DNA of 64,000 nt from Malus domestica (lineage: Eukaryota > Streptophyta > Magnoliopsida > Rosales > Rosaceae), in assembly GCF_042453785.1 (NCBI RefSeq), contig NC_091667.1:34216001-34280000 (forward strand), in the 5' to 3' direction. The notes under the pieces are model-generated. The model saw only the letters and a program-made list of their open reading frames with translations, did not search any database and had not been told where the DNA came from. The translations under genes were made by a program, and so were the position numbers. Every line of letters starts with the position of its first letter. The first letter of the stretch is position 1. Of the stretch, positions 15,001 to 26,900 are shown piece after piece.

Positions 15001-18000
15001 CAAGTTCAACTATACTATATGACATACCTCCAAGTTCAACTGGACTATATGACATACCCTTCAACTAGACTATATATTAATAATTTTAGGTTGTGAGGCT
15101 ATCGCCTAGGCGGGCTTATCCGTGAAACGCCTTGGCTTCACTTTTGCTTTTTAAAACATTGAGACCACCAAAGAAATAAAGAACGATAATCAAACTCAAT
15201 ACCCCACTCAAAGAAGGCACACAACTACTAATCCTAAAAACTAAAGCTGTCAGATAACGAGTCAACAACGTATACAATGCTACAAATTGCAAATTCAATG
15301 TATTGGAAGTTCAGATAGATTAAGTGGATGAAACCATGCCATCAAGGACTGGAGTAAGAGGTCTACATCTTTGAGTTACTGTAGTTTTGCCTACCCAAGT
15401 AGATTCAGAACTTTCAACTGGACGACCAACAGCAAGAAAAAATGACAAAACAGGAAAGCCTGGCCCTGGAAGGATGGTCAGCTAGATGAAGCTCCCACTG
15501 AGAAAATAGCTGTCATCTATACTTTTTCACGTGAAGGGACAACAGAAAATGCAAAGGAAACATGGACTGTCCGCCGTGTACAACTTCCCACTGATCACAA
15601 GACCCACATTCCTCAAATGCATGATTAACAAAAGTGCTAATTTTTCTTTTCTGATGATTAAAGATCTAAGTAATTCAACAGCATTCGGAATTAGTCGTAA
15701 ATTATGAAATCATTAAATGCAGAGAAACAAATCTCTCTTAGCTGTATGTCAAAACGTATAGACCTAAATTATGAAAGCAAAGTATGGGCTAAAGCATGCG
15801 AAAATGTGATGGCATATATGGACCACAAGATTGACTCGTATGAGTAAATAGAAGAAAATTTCGACAAGGTTGTGTGACTATAGAATGAGATTTACTTTGG
15901 ATATTTGTGTTCAGAGTCTGCAAAGTTAAGAGATTCAGATTGTTCAAGAGAGAGATATTCGGAACGTTCGAGTTTTTGTAAAGTGGACCAGTAAGATGAC
16001 TAATGGGGGTCACATGATTGAGTGATCCGAATTTTTCAATATGCAGGCTTCGAACACAGAGATCTGAAGTGGATCTCAATGCTTTGACTATGACATCTCT
16101 CGTATTAAGTGTTTACGTGAGATCACTATATATGAGTTAAATTGAGAGAAACTTAAGTAGAGTTGTGTTATTATGACAATTTCACACTGAGTAAGACTAA
16201 CGAGTAGTAGAGTGAAACTAAAATATAAAAGTCTTACGCTTTCGTGAAATGCGTCCTTTGTGATCAGACATTTATACCGAAGTTTTTGTCAAGTTAAATA
16301 AATGACTACGCATTGCAGATGATTTAATTACCTGGATTAAGAGATGCATTATTGCTGAGGATTCCAGAAAAGACCTCCCACTTGGTCATATAACGTGTTG
16401 ATCCTCTTCGCGTGCTGGCTCTATCAGAGCATGATTTTACATCATTGCACCACCCTCCACCCTGATTCAATTCATCAAACGGCTATGATTTAACATCATG
16501 ATTTATGATTACGAATGCAAAACTTAAAGCTTGATCATAAAGTTTCCCCTTTGGAATTGGAACCCCACACACCAACTTACCTAACTGGTTTAAAATTGAT
16601 CAACATTGCGTAGTTCACAAGCGAACACAAATGTCACAAAGTAGAGGCCCGAACGAAGAGAGATTTCAGGAATACGTCCGATACATTAAGTGTAATAATA
16701 CAAATAATTAAAAAAATTAAAAAAAAATTACATTAGATATATTGAGCCGTATTTCCGACGCACTTTATAATCAGTATTGCAGAAGAAAGATTCGAATTGA
16801 ATACACTCTTAATTAATTAATTACTAATCTCAACTCAATAACTTTAATTTTGTATTAGATTTTCATAAATAAAAAAATAAATCATGACTGCGATCTGTTC
16901 CCTAATTGGCAAACCGGACAAAATCTATTGTTGCTGTCAGCCAATTAGATGATGCCACGACAGCCGTGCGGCTGGGCTGAAGCCGCCCACGGCAATAATG
17001 CAAATTTGTATATAGTAACGCGCACAAGACACAAGACAAAGTAACAAACAACGGTGTCGTATTGGTTTGGTTTCCCAATTGTACTCGCAATCGGAAGTCC
17101 AAGCACAAGTGGAGGTCACGGGTGGCTCTGGTGAGTCACGACTTGTCAACAAAAGTCCATTGATTTAAAAGTAACTACTTACTTTGCGACGTAGTGTAAC
17201 AGTATTTCAAGTCGATTACTCTTAATTATATTTATTAACTTTAAATATTACTAGATGCTAACCACGGTGTGTTATTTGCTTGAGATGATATTATAGTGAC
17301 AATTTCTAAAATGCATCTATGCAATAAATAGACTTTAACTCTCAATTACTGTAGCATTATTTCAATTCGATTACTAAACGTATTAACTTTAAATATCACT
17401 AGACGCTAACCATTACAAAGTATTGACTCGAGATTAGGGGCGGATGGTCATTGGGATAAGGTGATCCGAATACAACCAAACTACCCAGAGTTTAGAAATA
17501 TACATGTAAATGTCTTCCAATGACCTTCCAAATATTTGTTACGAGTTCCTTTTTCATTACCAAGTGTTTGATGTAATGCATGTTAAACATATTTCGATAA
17601 GTTACGTCGATAATACTCAATAAATTATCTCTATATCAATAATCATTTTGTTTCAATATACGTCGATATGTGCGCAATATAATTAACTAACAACAACAAG
17701 TACACAAAAAAAAAAAGAAAAAGAAAGCACTTTTGCCTCGCGGACAGGCTTTTATATTTTCAAAATAATTATAAAAAAGCAAAAAAAAAAAAAGAGCATT
17801 ACCTCAAACTGCAAAAGCCAGTTTCTTGCTCCGGCCCCGAATCCTCTGTGCAGATGATACGCAGGCAAACTCCCATCCAAGCAAACTAAATAAATAAACA
17901 AACAGAAAAACATCTTTAATCTTTCTTTTATTACATAATTACAAGTTGTTGAGTTAATGAGAAGAAACTTACAAGCTCCGAGAGCTGAACCGCGTCGGAC

Positions 18001-18168
18001 AATGGTCATGTTCACCGTGAGCCGCTCCTCGGCGTAAATGCACCGAGGAGCGCACGCCAACAGAGCTGTCGTTACGGCGACCAGGACTGCATTGACATAC
18101 ATCATCGTCGCCTTTATACGCTTTCTCTTCTCTAACGTCGATCTTTCACAGCCATACGTGAAACCCAC
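12070..18168 (-). CDS. PAE9: Pectin acetylesterase (CE13 family, Notum-like)
   Basis: Secreted esterase that removes acetyl groups from pectin in the cell wall. Twelve exons (5' to 3'): 18168-17973, 17885-17803, 16461-16332, 14113-14034, 13872-13786, 13694-13570, 13477-13417, 13334-13278, 13174-13097, 12969-12864, 12758-12610, 12276-12070, giving 452 residues in frame. Family blocks are clear: [43 protein letters not shown], the nucleophile motif GCSAGG (Ser199), ILNSAYD (Asp) and SCFAHCQ (His), so the triad is complete. A signal peptide runs from [20 protein letters not shown]. The start at 18105 (MMYV) therefore suits secretion better than 18168, which adds 21 basic residues. Intron 3 is 2.2 kb and full of repeats. 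The last 30 residues are hydrophobic and unlike the family; a GT donor (SAQ^GTATTA) suggests that a final intron may have been read through. The symbol rests on synteny with Arabidopsis At5g23870, as I recall it. Confidence 0.92.
12344..12557. repeat. Foldback MITE in the last intron of the pectin acetylesterase
   Basis: The left end (GAGAGGATCCTCGCCGGATC) and the reverse complement of the right end (ATCTAGGAGGATCATCCTCT) form imperfect inverted repeats. They share CTCTTTGTGAGGATCC-type blocks and a second block, ATACATCGTGCGA/ATACATCGTACGA. The element is about 214 bp, non-coding, and lies between exons 11 and 12. Confidence 0.7.
14471..14649. repeat. Short MITE (GAGGTYATTTGATA ends) with TTA duplication
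   Basis: The left end GAGGTTATTTGATAGCCATT and the reverse complement of the right end GAGGTCATTTGATAACTATT are inverted repeats of more than 25 bp. TTA lies directly outside both ends (14468-14470 and 14650-14652), consistent with a 3-bp target duplication. The interior is AT-rich with repeated GTTTTCA/TGAAAAC blocks. It sits in intron 3 of the pectin acetylesterase. Confidence 0.7.
14773..15160. repeat. Inverted-terminal repeat element with GCCTAGGCG-rich ends
   Basis: The ends share AAT(A/G)TTTTAAAAA in inverted orientation. Inside them are GC-rich subterminal blocks such as GCGTAGGCGG and GCCTAGGCGGGC that stand out in this AT-rich intron. The centre (about 14955-15075) holds about three diverged copies of a 30-45 bp tandem repeat around CAAGTTCAACT...CTATATGACATACC. 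It is non-coding and probably a non-autonomous DNA element. Confidence 0.5.
15446..15628 (+). pseudogene. Unassigned coding-like fragment inside pectin acetylesterase intron 3
   Basis: Between a TGA at 15443 and a TAA at 15626, the plus strand holds 60 open codons that look protein-like: balanced charged residues and a core reading [20 protein letters not shown]. Another frame directly upstream reads [20 protein letters not shown], as if one exon were broken by a frameshift. There is no ATG at its head and no obvious splice signals. I do not recognise the family. It lies antisense to the host gene. It could be a captured gene fragment or chance. Confidence 0.3.
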
Positions 18169-21154
18169 TGTATATGCAATGACTACGTACTCTTGTAGCT
18201 TTCTCGTGCGGCTAAAATTATGCTTGATTTAATGATAAATTAAATCGTGCAGATTTGTTACCAAAAAGAGAGAAGAAAATCGAGGCTTGAAGGAGATGGA
18301 GGTGTTTGTCGTGTTAATGGTGGAGCCGTGGAGGTGGTGGGTTTTATAAGCCGATGGAGGAGGATGGTGGGTGGTGGTGGCCCTGGTGAGTCACAGTTCT
18401 GAAGTTGGATTGGGTTTGTGGGGCCCAACCTCCCGACTTATTTGTGTGATGGGCCCTATTGGTTATATGCATTATGGTTTCGACGGTGGATGGGCAACCC
18501 AAAACCCAATTAAGAACGGTGAGATTGTGGGTTAGTTGTAAATGGGGTCTTAATATTTGGATTAGTTAGAGGTAAGTTAGGTGATTAACCACTTTGAATT
18601 TTGGGGGGCTATAAGTGGTTTCAAGCTTGCATGCCAGAATTTGCTGTCAAAGTTGATTACATCATAGTTTACTTCTGCATTCGATTCAAGTTCGAGTCTC
18701 GTTCTTTATAATTTGCATCTACTAATTATTTGGTCCAAGTAAAACTATCTTCCTACTCTATTGACGGAAGTCACAAGCTCGGATTTTATGAAACGAAATG
18801 TATCGTTTTTTCAATGACACAAGGAAAATCATGTTGATATTATTGATTACATGACATATTTTATTGTGAGTTAAAAAGTTAGGTTGTATGCATGTGGTTC
18901 AGTATCCTAGTATATAGCAGGTTGTTGGGTTTTTACTTATGCGCCTCGGATTTGAAACTCTTCCCTTCCCCCTCTTCTTCTAAATTAGTGTAATAGTTTC
19001 CAATTCTCTCCCCTTTCATATGATAGTAATTAAAAAAAAAGTTTAAATGGATAAATTTGGGAACACATGTCCTCTTGTTTGGGTTGCTACTTGCAACGTT
19101 GTTAGATCTAAGTTTCTAAGATGATGGATCTATCATCTATCAAGCCTTAGTTATCATAAATAATGAAGACTTGACATGTGATTTGCAACTTGCATGCTCC
19201 ATCTTTGCATTTAATTTTCCTTAATGTTGTGCTTTTAATTAGGATGTGACATATTTGCACTAACATAAAGCTTTTAATTCAATTATCTAAAACATAGTCG
19301 ATGTTATAAACTAAGTAAAAATATATATTATTGTAAAATTCATTTTTTAAAATTTATTGTATAAAATGTATGTTTTTCTTTTATATCCGTAAATACTATA
19401 CGAAAGTTATTTCTTCATTTTTTTTTCCCAAACTTTGTTACAAGAAATTTATAATTCAGATGGTTAAGAATATTTACTCATATATCCAAGATTTTTTGTT
19501 TGACAACGTTCCCTATAAATATAATAAACAACTATTTTTTAAAATTCCATGAGTCCAAATTAGGCCCAATATGCCAATCCAGCAATTTCTCCGTTGTAAG
19601 TTGTAACCCAGCAAACCCAACCCAAAGATGACCATATTAAAATTCCATCATTAAATGCAAATAAATAGGGAAAAAAATAAATTGTAGCAATGTTTTATCA
19701 ACTTTAATCAAATTCAAGCAATGGTCCCTCAACTAAAAATTCATTATCATTAGTCCCTCAACTTATCAAAATGTGTAGTTATAATCATTTTCATCAATTT
19801 CTTCAAAATTTTGTTAAAATAAGTTATGTTGGAATAATAATTTATATAATTAGGGTCTCTCAACTCATCAAAGTGTGTAATTATGGTTATTTTCGTCAAC
19901 TACGTCAAATTTTTTGTCAAAACAAGTTATGTTGGAAGGACTATTGCTACAATTGGGTTAAAATTAAGGAACCATTTCTCTAGTTGAATTAAAATTGACG
20001 AACCAATGATAATGAATTTTTAGTTGAGGGACCATAGCTGTACGTTTTGATGAGTTGAGGGACCAATGGTAATGAATTTTTAGTTGAGGGATCATTGCTC
20101 CAATTGAGTTAAAGTTAAGTAACTATAACTACAATTTACTCATATAGAAAATAATAAGAGATAATGTAATAGTTGGGGATAAATTCAAAACATTGTGAAA
20201 GTTCTGGGGCGAAAATGAAAAACTAGAAAAAGTTGTTTCCCATTGTATAGAGCTCCGAGAAAAGAGACCAGCTTTGCTTAACCAGATAGGAAGCAAAGGT
20301 TTTTCAAAGCCTTCAAAGTCCAAGGTTAGTCCTTTCAACAAATCACTTTTATAAACTCCAAATTCTAATTCCAATTGGCTTAATTTTCTCAGATCTTTAG
20401 CTATAATTGTATGTAAATTGCTAAGAATTCTCAAAATTTGGTACTTGGTTTTGTAAATTTACTCAGGCTTGTTTCTTCCTTTGGGTTTTGATAAGAGGTT
20501 GTTTGTTTGATGGGGAAATGTAGGAAGGGAAATGAAAATTTGACATTTTGAGTCTTACCCTTTGTTTGGTGGCTGAGAAAATTGAGGGAAAAGGGTAGGA
20601 AAATGTTAAAGATTGATACTTTTGTGTGAGATTAGAAAAGAAAATTTTAAAGTTTGATACTTTTGTGTGAGATTGGATTAGGGTCCTAACGGAATTTCCA
20701 AAATAGTCAATTTAACTTGCCCAATTGTGGGTACAAAGTATGGCTGAGTTAGGATTTTGTAAGAAAGAGATGCAAAACCAAGTTTTGGAGATTTTTAAAT
20801 CTTTTGCAGAAGTGGGTTAGGCCTGCCTCTGACGCCCAAGTTCGAATTCCCCTCATTGTAGATTAGAGTAGTATAGAATATCGCCTTGTCAAAAATCTTT
20901 TCCTTCACCTATTGATATAAAATGGTGTGCTCGATATGATTTTGAATAAGGAATCGAATCAACTTGAAAAGTTGGCAATAAACTCTTAACATTTTTCTCC
21001 TTGATGTTTGGCAGGTTGCATAGGTTTCTCTGCTCAAGTGTCAGACGGAGAAAGCTTGCAACTTTGGTTCCAATTTCTCTGACCGTTTGTGTTACTTTAT
21101 ATGCATTGAAATCAAGTTTGAGATAAGAATAATAAATTGTGTGGTCGATTAGTT
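18169..21154. other. Divergent intergenic region, pectin acetylesterase to SPPL1
   Basis: The region holds the pectin acetylesterase promoter side on the left. GGGCCC-containing sites lie near 18420 and 18450. A degenerate SINE-like scrap with a B-box-like sequence is near 18945-19020. The foldback repeat at 19678-20138 follows, and then the SPPL1 leader. A non-coding leader exon ending at about 20324 (CCAAG^GTTAGT) may be joined to an acceptor at 21014 (GGCAG^GTTGCA). A second B-box-like sequence (AAGTTCGAATTCCCC) occurs near 20842. I see no further gene. Confidence 0.5.
19678..20138. repeat. Foldback repeat, copy 1 (TAAATTGTAGCAATG ends)
   Basis: The element starts TAAATTGTAGCAATG and ends with its diverged reverse complement at about 20138. 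Long inner arms are built from variants of GCAATGGTCCCTCAACT and their inverse AGTTGAGGGACCAATGG. The same unit occurs at 33288-33808. A short open frame across the core (CSYNHFHQFLQNFVKISYVG) recurs in copy 2, reflecting shared repeat DNA and not a gene. Confidence 0.7.
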
Positions 21155-22984
21155 ATGGAGCCTCTCTGGAAGCTTTTTTATTTGCTGGAGCCTGCACCTA
21201 TTACTCTAGTTGTAACTGCAGTAGGCGTGACTTTTGGATCTGCATTTCGTGCTCTAAATTATGGGAAAGAAATGGAGAAAAATCGTGACTTATCTGAAAC
21301 ATCAATTACATTAGATAGGTCCCAAGCACTCATGATACCGGTGATGAGCTCTATAAGCTTGCTTTTGATGTTCTACTTGTTCACTTCCGTCTCACAACTC
21401 CTCACTGTATTCACAGCCGTTGCCTCCGTCTCCTCCCTATTTTTCTGCATATCTCCTTATATAGCCTATTTGAAGTCACAATTTGGTCTTGCTGATCCAT
21501 ATGTGTCAAGATGTTGTTCCAAGTCATTTACGCGAATCCAAGCGCTGTTATTGCTGTTATGCATCGGTACAGTTTCTGCTTGGCTTGTTTCTGGACATTG
21601 GATATTGAACAATTTGTTGGGCATTTCCATATGCGTTGCCTTTGTGAGTCATGTCCGTCTTCCAAATATTAAAATTTGTGCAATGCTCCTTGTCTGCCTA
21701 TTTGTATATGACATATTCTGGGTTTTCTTCTCTGAGAGAATTTTTGGGGCGAATGTCATGGTATCAGTGGCAACACAACAAGCCTCGAACCCAGTTCATA
21801 CTGTTGCAAATAGTTTGAGTCTTCCTGGACTGCAAATGGTAACGAAGAAGTTGGAATTGCCTGTGAAGATTGTCTTTCCCAGGAACTTAATTGGTGGAGA
21901 GATTCCTGGAGGTGCCAGAGACTTCATGATGCTTGGTCTCGGTGACATGGTATGACATCCTTTTTCAACAATGTAACGACTGAATATAACTAATGATGGC
22001 ATTTCTTTTTTCGGTTATTGCACTGATCAATGTCGTGCTGCATTCATATTTTTAATTAAAGTTTAACTTGCCAGACTAAGAATAAGATTTATGATGCTAT
22101 AAGCATTGTGGGTTAGTCCCTAAATCTAGTTAATACTTTTTGAATGTTCCAGTTATGTTGATTATATTTGATCTGGTCATTAAACTAATCGTTAATTACT
22201 TGATTTGTCTGGGTCTTCATTTTTTTCTGTTCATTTTCTATGTCTACAAATTAACTGGTTCAGACTACCTTTCTCATAATTGCAAGCCCGTAAGATTCTC
22301 TTTGTTCTTTAGTGTATTATTTTGACATGATCCTCATGCATATTCTATTCGGAGTAGATACTCTCGCCCCAAGCAATTTATATTTTCTTTTGTGCACATT
22401 GCAGGCAATTCCTGCCATGCTACTGGCATTAGTCCTATGTTTTGATCATCGAAGGAGCAAGGATTTGGTAAATCTGTTAGATATGCATTCCTCAAAGGGG
22501 CACAAATATATTTGGTATGCCCTTCCTGGATATGCCATTGGCCTGGTTACGGCTTTAGCAGCTGGCATCCTGACACACTCACCTCAACCTGCGCTTCTTT
22601 ATCTGGTAAGTTCTTTTGTTGTTTTTAAAGTTGATTTGTATTATCAGCTGTTCTCCCATGAGAGTCGATGGATATTGCCGCTTTTATGGTCTGGTTTATT
22701 CTGTAAATGGTACATTTAACACTAAGCTATGGTGCTCGACAAAATTAGAGGGTGCTTTTTTGATACGACTAAGAGCTTCCGTTAGCTTCTAGCTCATAGA
22801 AGATTTGATTGCACGGTTTGAGTCTCGACCATCTCTTTTAATACTCCTGCTTTATTGGTGAATGTAGGTGCCTTCGACGCTGGGACCAATTGTTTTCATT
22901 TCTTGGATAAGGAAGGAACTAGCGGAGCTATGGGACGGACCCTTGCCAAGCATGAACGATAAAGCTCATCAGATTGAAGTATGA
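21155..22984 (+). CDS. SPPL1: Signal peptide peptidase-like protein (intramembrane aspartyl protease)
   Basis: Multi-pass intramembrane aspartyl protease of the presenilin/SPP clan; plant SPPL1 proteins act in endomembranes. Three coding exons: 21155-21949, 22405-22605, 22868-22984, giving 370 residues, close to the Arabidopsis SPPL1 length as I recall it. The catalytic YD motif (Tyr185-Asp186 in CLFVYDIFWV), GLGD (261-264) and the PAL signature (327-329 in SPQPALLYL) are all intact. About nine hydrophobic segments are visible. I chose the ATG at 21155 (MEPLWKLFYLLEP), which matches family N-termini, over the in-frame ATG at 21137. A 5' UTR intron from about 20325 to 21014 is likely. The stop codon is 22982-22984. 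The gene is transcribed in the same direction as CPSF100, about 1 kb upstream of it. Confidence 0.95.
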
Positions 22985-23988
22985 TCCGCGTATCTGTGCG
23001 GCCGCCCACCTCAGTGCTTGCCTGCAGAGCAAAATGAAAGTTGTACATTCCTTGGAATGGACAATCCTCTATTCCAACTTGAAAAAACAAAACCGATATA
23101 GGGAATTAGCAATCGATGTTTATTTTCCGAATTCTCTGATACTTCAAATATTTCCGATCCAATTTCGTTGGCAACTAATGAATGAAATGTACGTGTCAAT
23201 CTCGTCATACCTTATTACAGAAACATCTTTGAAATAAAGAGATTATATATTTTCTTGGTAAAACTGATCAAGCAGATGTCTGAAAGGGAGAGAAATGAGA
23301 AGACAGCTTAAACAGAACAACAGACAACATAGGGAGAAAAACACACTTCAACAGAACTAGAAACCGCAAAAGAATTAAAACATGACGTTAGGACAGGCAA
23401 AGCGTTATTACAAGGGTACTCGCTGTGCTTAAGTGATGGTGAGCATGACCACCGCGTTGATTACCGCAGGATGAGTGATTTAATCTTTATACGGCATATA
23501 AATCTCAAAATTTTGAATTTCTTTGGCAATAGTTAATAACTTAATATAGCGGTGATACTCACCATAACAAAAACGGCCCCACTCTAGTTCAAAGGGTTGG
23601 TCTATTGTCTTGATCAATTGGCCTAACGTAAGGTACATTTTTATTAAAAATGAGACTAACTGGTAGTTTCGTTACAGCAATCTACTCTTTTAGGGGCTGA
23701 AAAGACTCACAGAGAAATTTCAGTATTTTTCTGCCCACCATGTGATTCACCAGCATCAAGAATCGTTCCAAAATGTACCATTTAAATATGAATTTCATTC
23801 TTAATCAGTGTTTTTTTTTTCAAAAAAAAAAAAAAAAAAAGTTCATTTGGTTTGCGAAACCACATCTCGTGTTTTATTGGAGTGATGAGAAACGGCGCCG
23901 TCGTCGACTGCTTTCCCATCCCCTCCTTTACTTCTTTCAGTCTACGGAGTTGCAGAGAGATTAAGAGAGAAGACTCAGAAGAATTCGA
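22985..23988. other. Intergenic region SPPL1 to CPSF100
   Basis: This 1-kb spacer contains the SPPL1 3' UTR and an (A)18-type tract near 23822-23840. The CPSF100 leader follows, with CT-rich sequence just before the ATG. No additional gene or clear transposon is visible. Confidence 0.5.
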
Positions 23989-26900
23989 ATGGGAACTTCA
24001 GTTCAGGTAACGCCGTTGTGCGGCGTCTACAACGAGAACCCGCTGTCGTATTTGGTCTCAATCGACGGCTTCAACCTCCTCATCGACTGCGGCTGGAACG
24101 ACCACTTCGACCCCTCCCTCCTTCAACCCCTCTCCAGGTCTCTCTCTCTCTCTCTTCCTCTTCAATTCAATCTCTTACTTGCATTCTATTCGGAGCTTCA
24201 ATGGTGGAATTGTGGTGGTGCAGGGTAGCTTCGACGGTGGATGCAGTGTTGTTGTCGCATCCAGATACACTTCACCTCGGCGCGCTTCCGTACGCCATGA
24301 AGCAGCTCGGCCTCTCTGCGCCCGTCTTCTCCACCGAGCCGGTTTACAGATTAGGTCTCCTCACTATGTATGATCAGTTCCTCTCTCGCAAGGTAGCTCC
24401 ACAATCAATCCACAAATCATAATTTTATGCTAATTTACAGATTGTATGCATTTGGTTTTCTAATTTTGGTTAATTTTGATTTAATTTTTGTTTAATTTTG
24501 CAGCAAGTATCAGACTTTGACCTTTTTACACTGGATGACATTGATTCTGCATTCCAAAATTTCACCAGATTAACCTATGCTCAAAATCACCATCTTTCTG
24601 GTATGCCAATAAACCCTAATTATTATTATGCATTATTCATAAATAATATAAACTAATAAAAGTAATGGTGGAGTGAATACGAATGTATTAATGTATTCAG
24701 TTTGTAGGCAAAGGAGAGGGAATTGTGATTTCACCCCATGTGTCTGGGCATCTCTTGGGCGGTACCGTCTGGAAGATAACAAAGGATGGGGAGGATGTTA
24801 TATATGCTGTGGACTTCAACCATCGAAAAGAGAAGTAATTCTTCACTCTCTTTTTTAACTCTGAGTGGAAATTTGGTTATTTTTATGTGTAGATGATGTT
24901 TTGGAATAAAGAATGATGGTTTGAACTGCTTACTGCTGTGTTTTTCTTCAGGCATTTGAACGGAATTAATCAATCAGCCTTCGTACGCCCTGCTGTTCTG
25001 ATAACAGATGCCTATAATGCTTTGAACAATCAGCCTTATAGACGCCAAAAGGACAAGGAATTTACAGGTATCTTAAGTATTCTTATGAACCAGGAATTGA
25101 AATGTTTGTTTCTCTTCATTGTTTCGGTTTTTCTGTTGCAGAACATGTATGGAACAAACAACTATCTGTACATGTAAATGAATGAGGTTCTTTTATTCCG
25201 TGTCTCAATTTTTTATTCTGGCTATTATTCAGATGCTATAAAGAAGACTCTACGATCTGATGGAAATGTGCTATTACCTGTTGATACTGCCGGCCGGGTT
25301 ATGGAACTTGTCCAGATATTGGAATCGGTAGGGGAGATGAGTACTGTTTTCTATCCTTACTACAACAATGCAACAATTTTATCTTGTCAAGTATGTTGCA
25401 TTTATTGATATTGGTTCTTCCCATCAATTGCAGTGTTGGACAGAGGAAAATTTGAACTATCCCATCTTCTTTCTAACATACGTTGCGTCTAGCACAATCG
25501 ATTACGTAAAAAGTTTCCTTGAGTGGATGAGTGATGCGATAGCAAAGTCCTTTGAGAAAACACGTGAGAATGTTTTTAATTTGAAGTAAGTGGTGTTTTT
25601 TATGTGTGTTACTCATGACTATTTGAAATTTTGAGCCACTAAGTACAATATTACTGTTTCTGAACGATTTACTATCTATGTTTGCAAACATTTGCAGGCG
25701 AATCAGACTTCTAGTTAGCAAGAGTGAACTTGACGATGCTCCTGACGGTCCCAAGGTTTACAATATATACATTTTGGAGTATTTTATTTTTATTTTGCCT
25801 ACTAGTTTGAATGACTTTGACACATTTGTCCAATACAGGTTGTTTTAGCATCCATGGCCAGTTTAGAAGCTGGTTTCTCTCACGATATATTTGTAGAATG
25901 GGCAAATGACCCCAAGAATCTTGTCCTTTTTACAGAACGAGCCCAGGTATCCTAGGTCCTTGACATAACTATCATTTTCAGGTGTTAAATGTTATGATTA
26001 TCATTCTATATATTTTTTTGTTGCATTAATTGGCACCATATGTTGAGACCTTAAGCTGCTTATGTAGTTTGGAAGTTTAGCTCGCATGCTTCAGGCAGAT
26101 CCGCCTCCAAAAGCTGTTAAGGTTACCATATCCAAAAGGGTCCCTTTGGTTGGTGAGGAGCTAATTGCTTATGAAGAAGAGCAGAACAGAATAAGAAAGG
26201 AAGAAGCTCTAAAGGCTAGTCTTGTAAAAGAGGAGGAATCAAAAGCTTCTCATGGGGCTGATGTCAACACGAGTGATCCAATGATCATTGATGCTAGTAA
26301 TACACATTCTTTGCCGGATGGTAGGTTTGAAAACATTTTCTGTTTGAGAAACTTTCTTTAGATGGGCATGTCCTATTTGAATGAGGTCAAGCATTTACTA
26401 ATTCTTTTGACCTTGTAGTGAAGCTTTCCATGCAAGTTCTTTTCTTCTGAGAAGCTTTTGTGATAATTTGTTGCAGCAGCAGGTCCACAAGGCAGTGGAT
26501 ACCGGGACATTTTAATAGATGGATTTACTCCTCCTTCTACCAGTGTTGCCCCTATGTTTCCCTTCTATGAGAATAGTACCGAGTGGGATGACTTTGGTGA
26601 AGTTATAAATCCGGATGATTATGTCATAAAGGATGAAGACATGGACCATGGAGCTATGCATGTAAGTTTTGATTGTGAATCATCATGTTCATTGGTTTCT
26701 TCCAAGTTTAATTATTATTCTTTTAAGTCTGAGCTACTTAGATTCTGACTCGGTATGGGGGGATAAAATGTGTATAAGAATGGTCTCATATCTTAGGTGA
26801 TGTTGGAAGGTTGACATAAGGTCCTCTGGAAACCATCCTTATCAAGAGTTAAAAGTTGGACGAGGCATATTGTTTAGCATTCCCCATCGTAGTCAGATTC

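Noticed and set aside
15789-16079. 96-codon minus-strand frame in a pectin acetylesterase intron
   Set aside because: It is leucine/asparagine-rich with no family match and no exon-like splice sites; the spliced PAE exons are fully accounted for without it.
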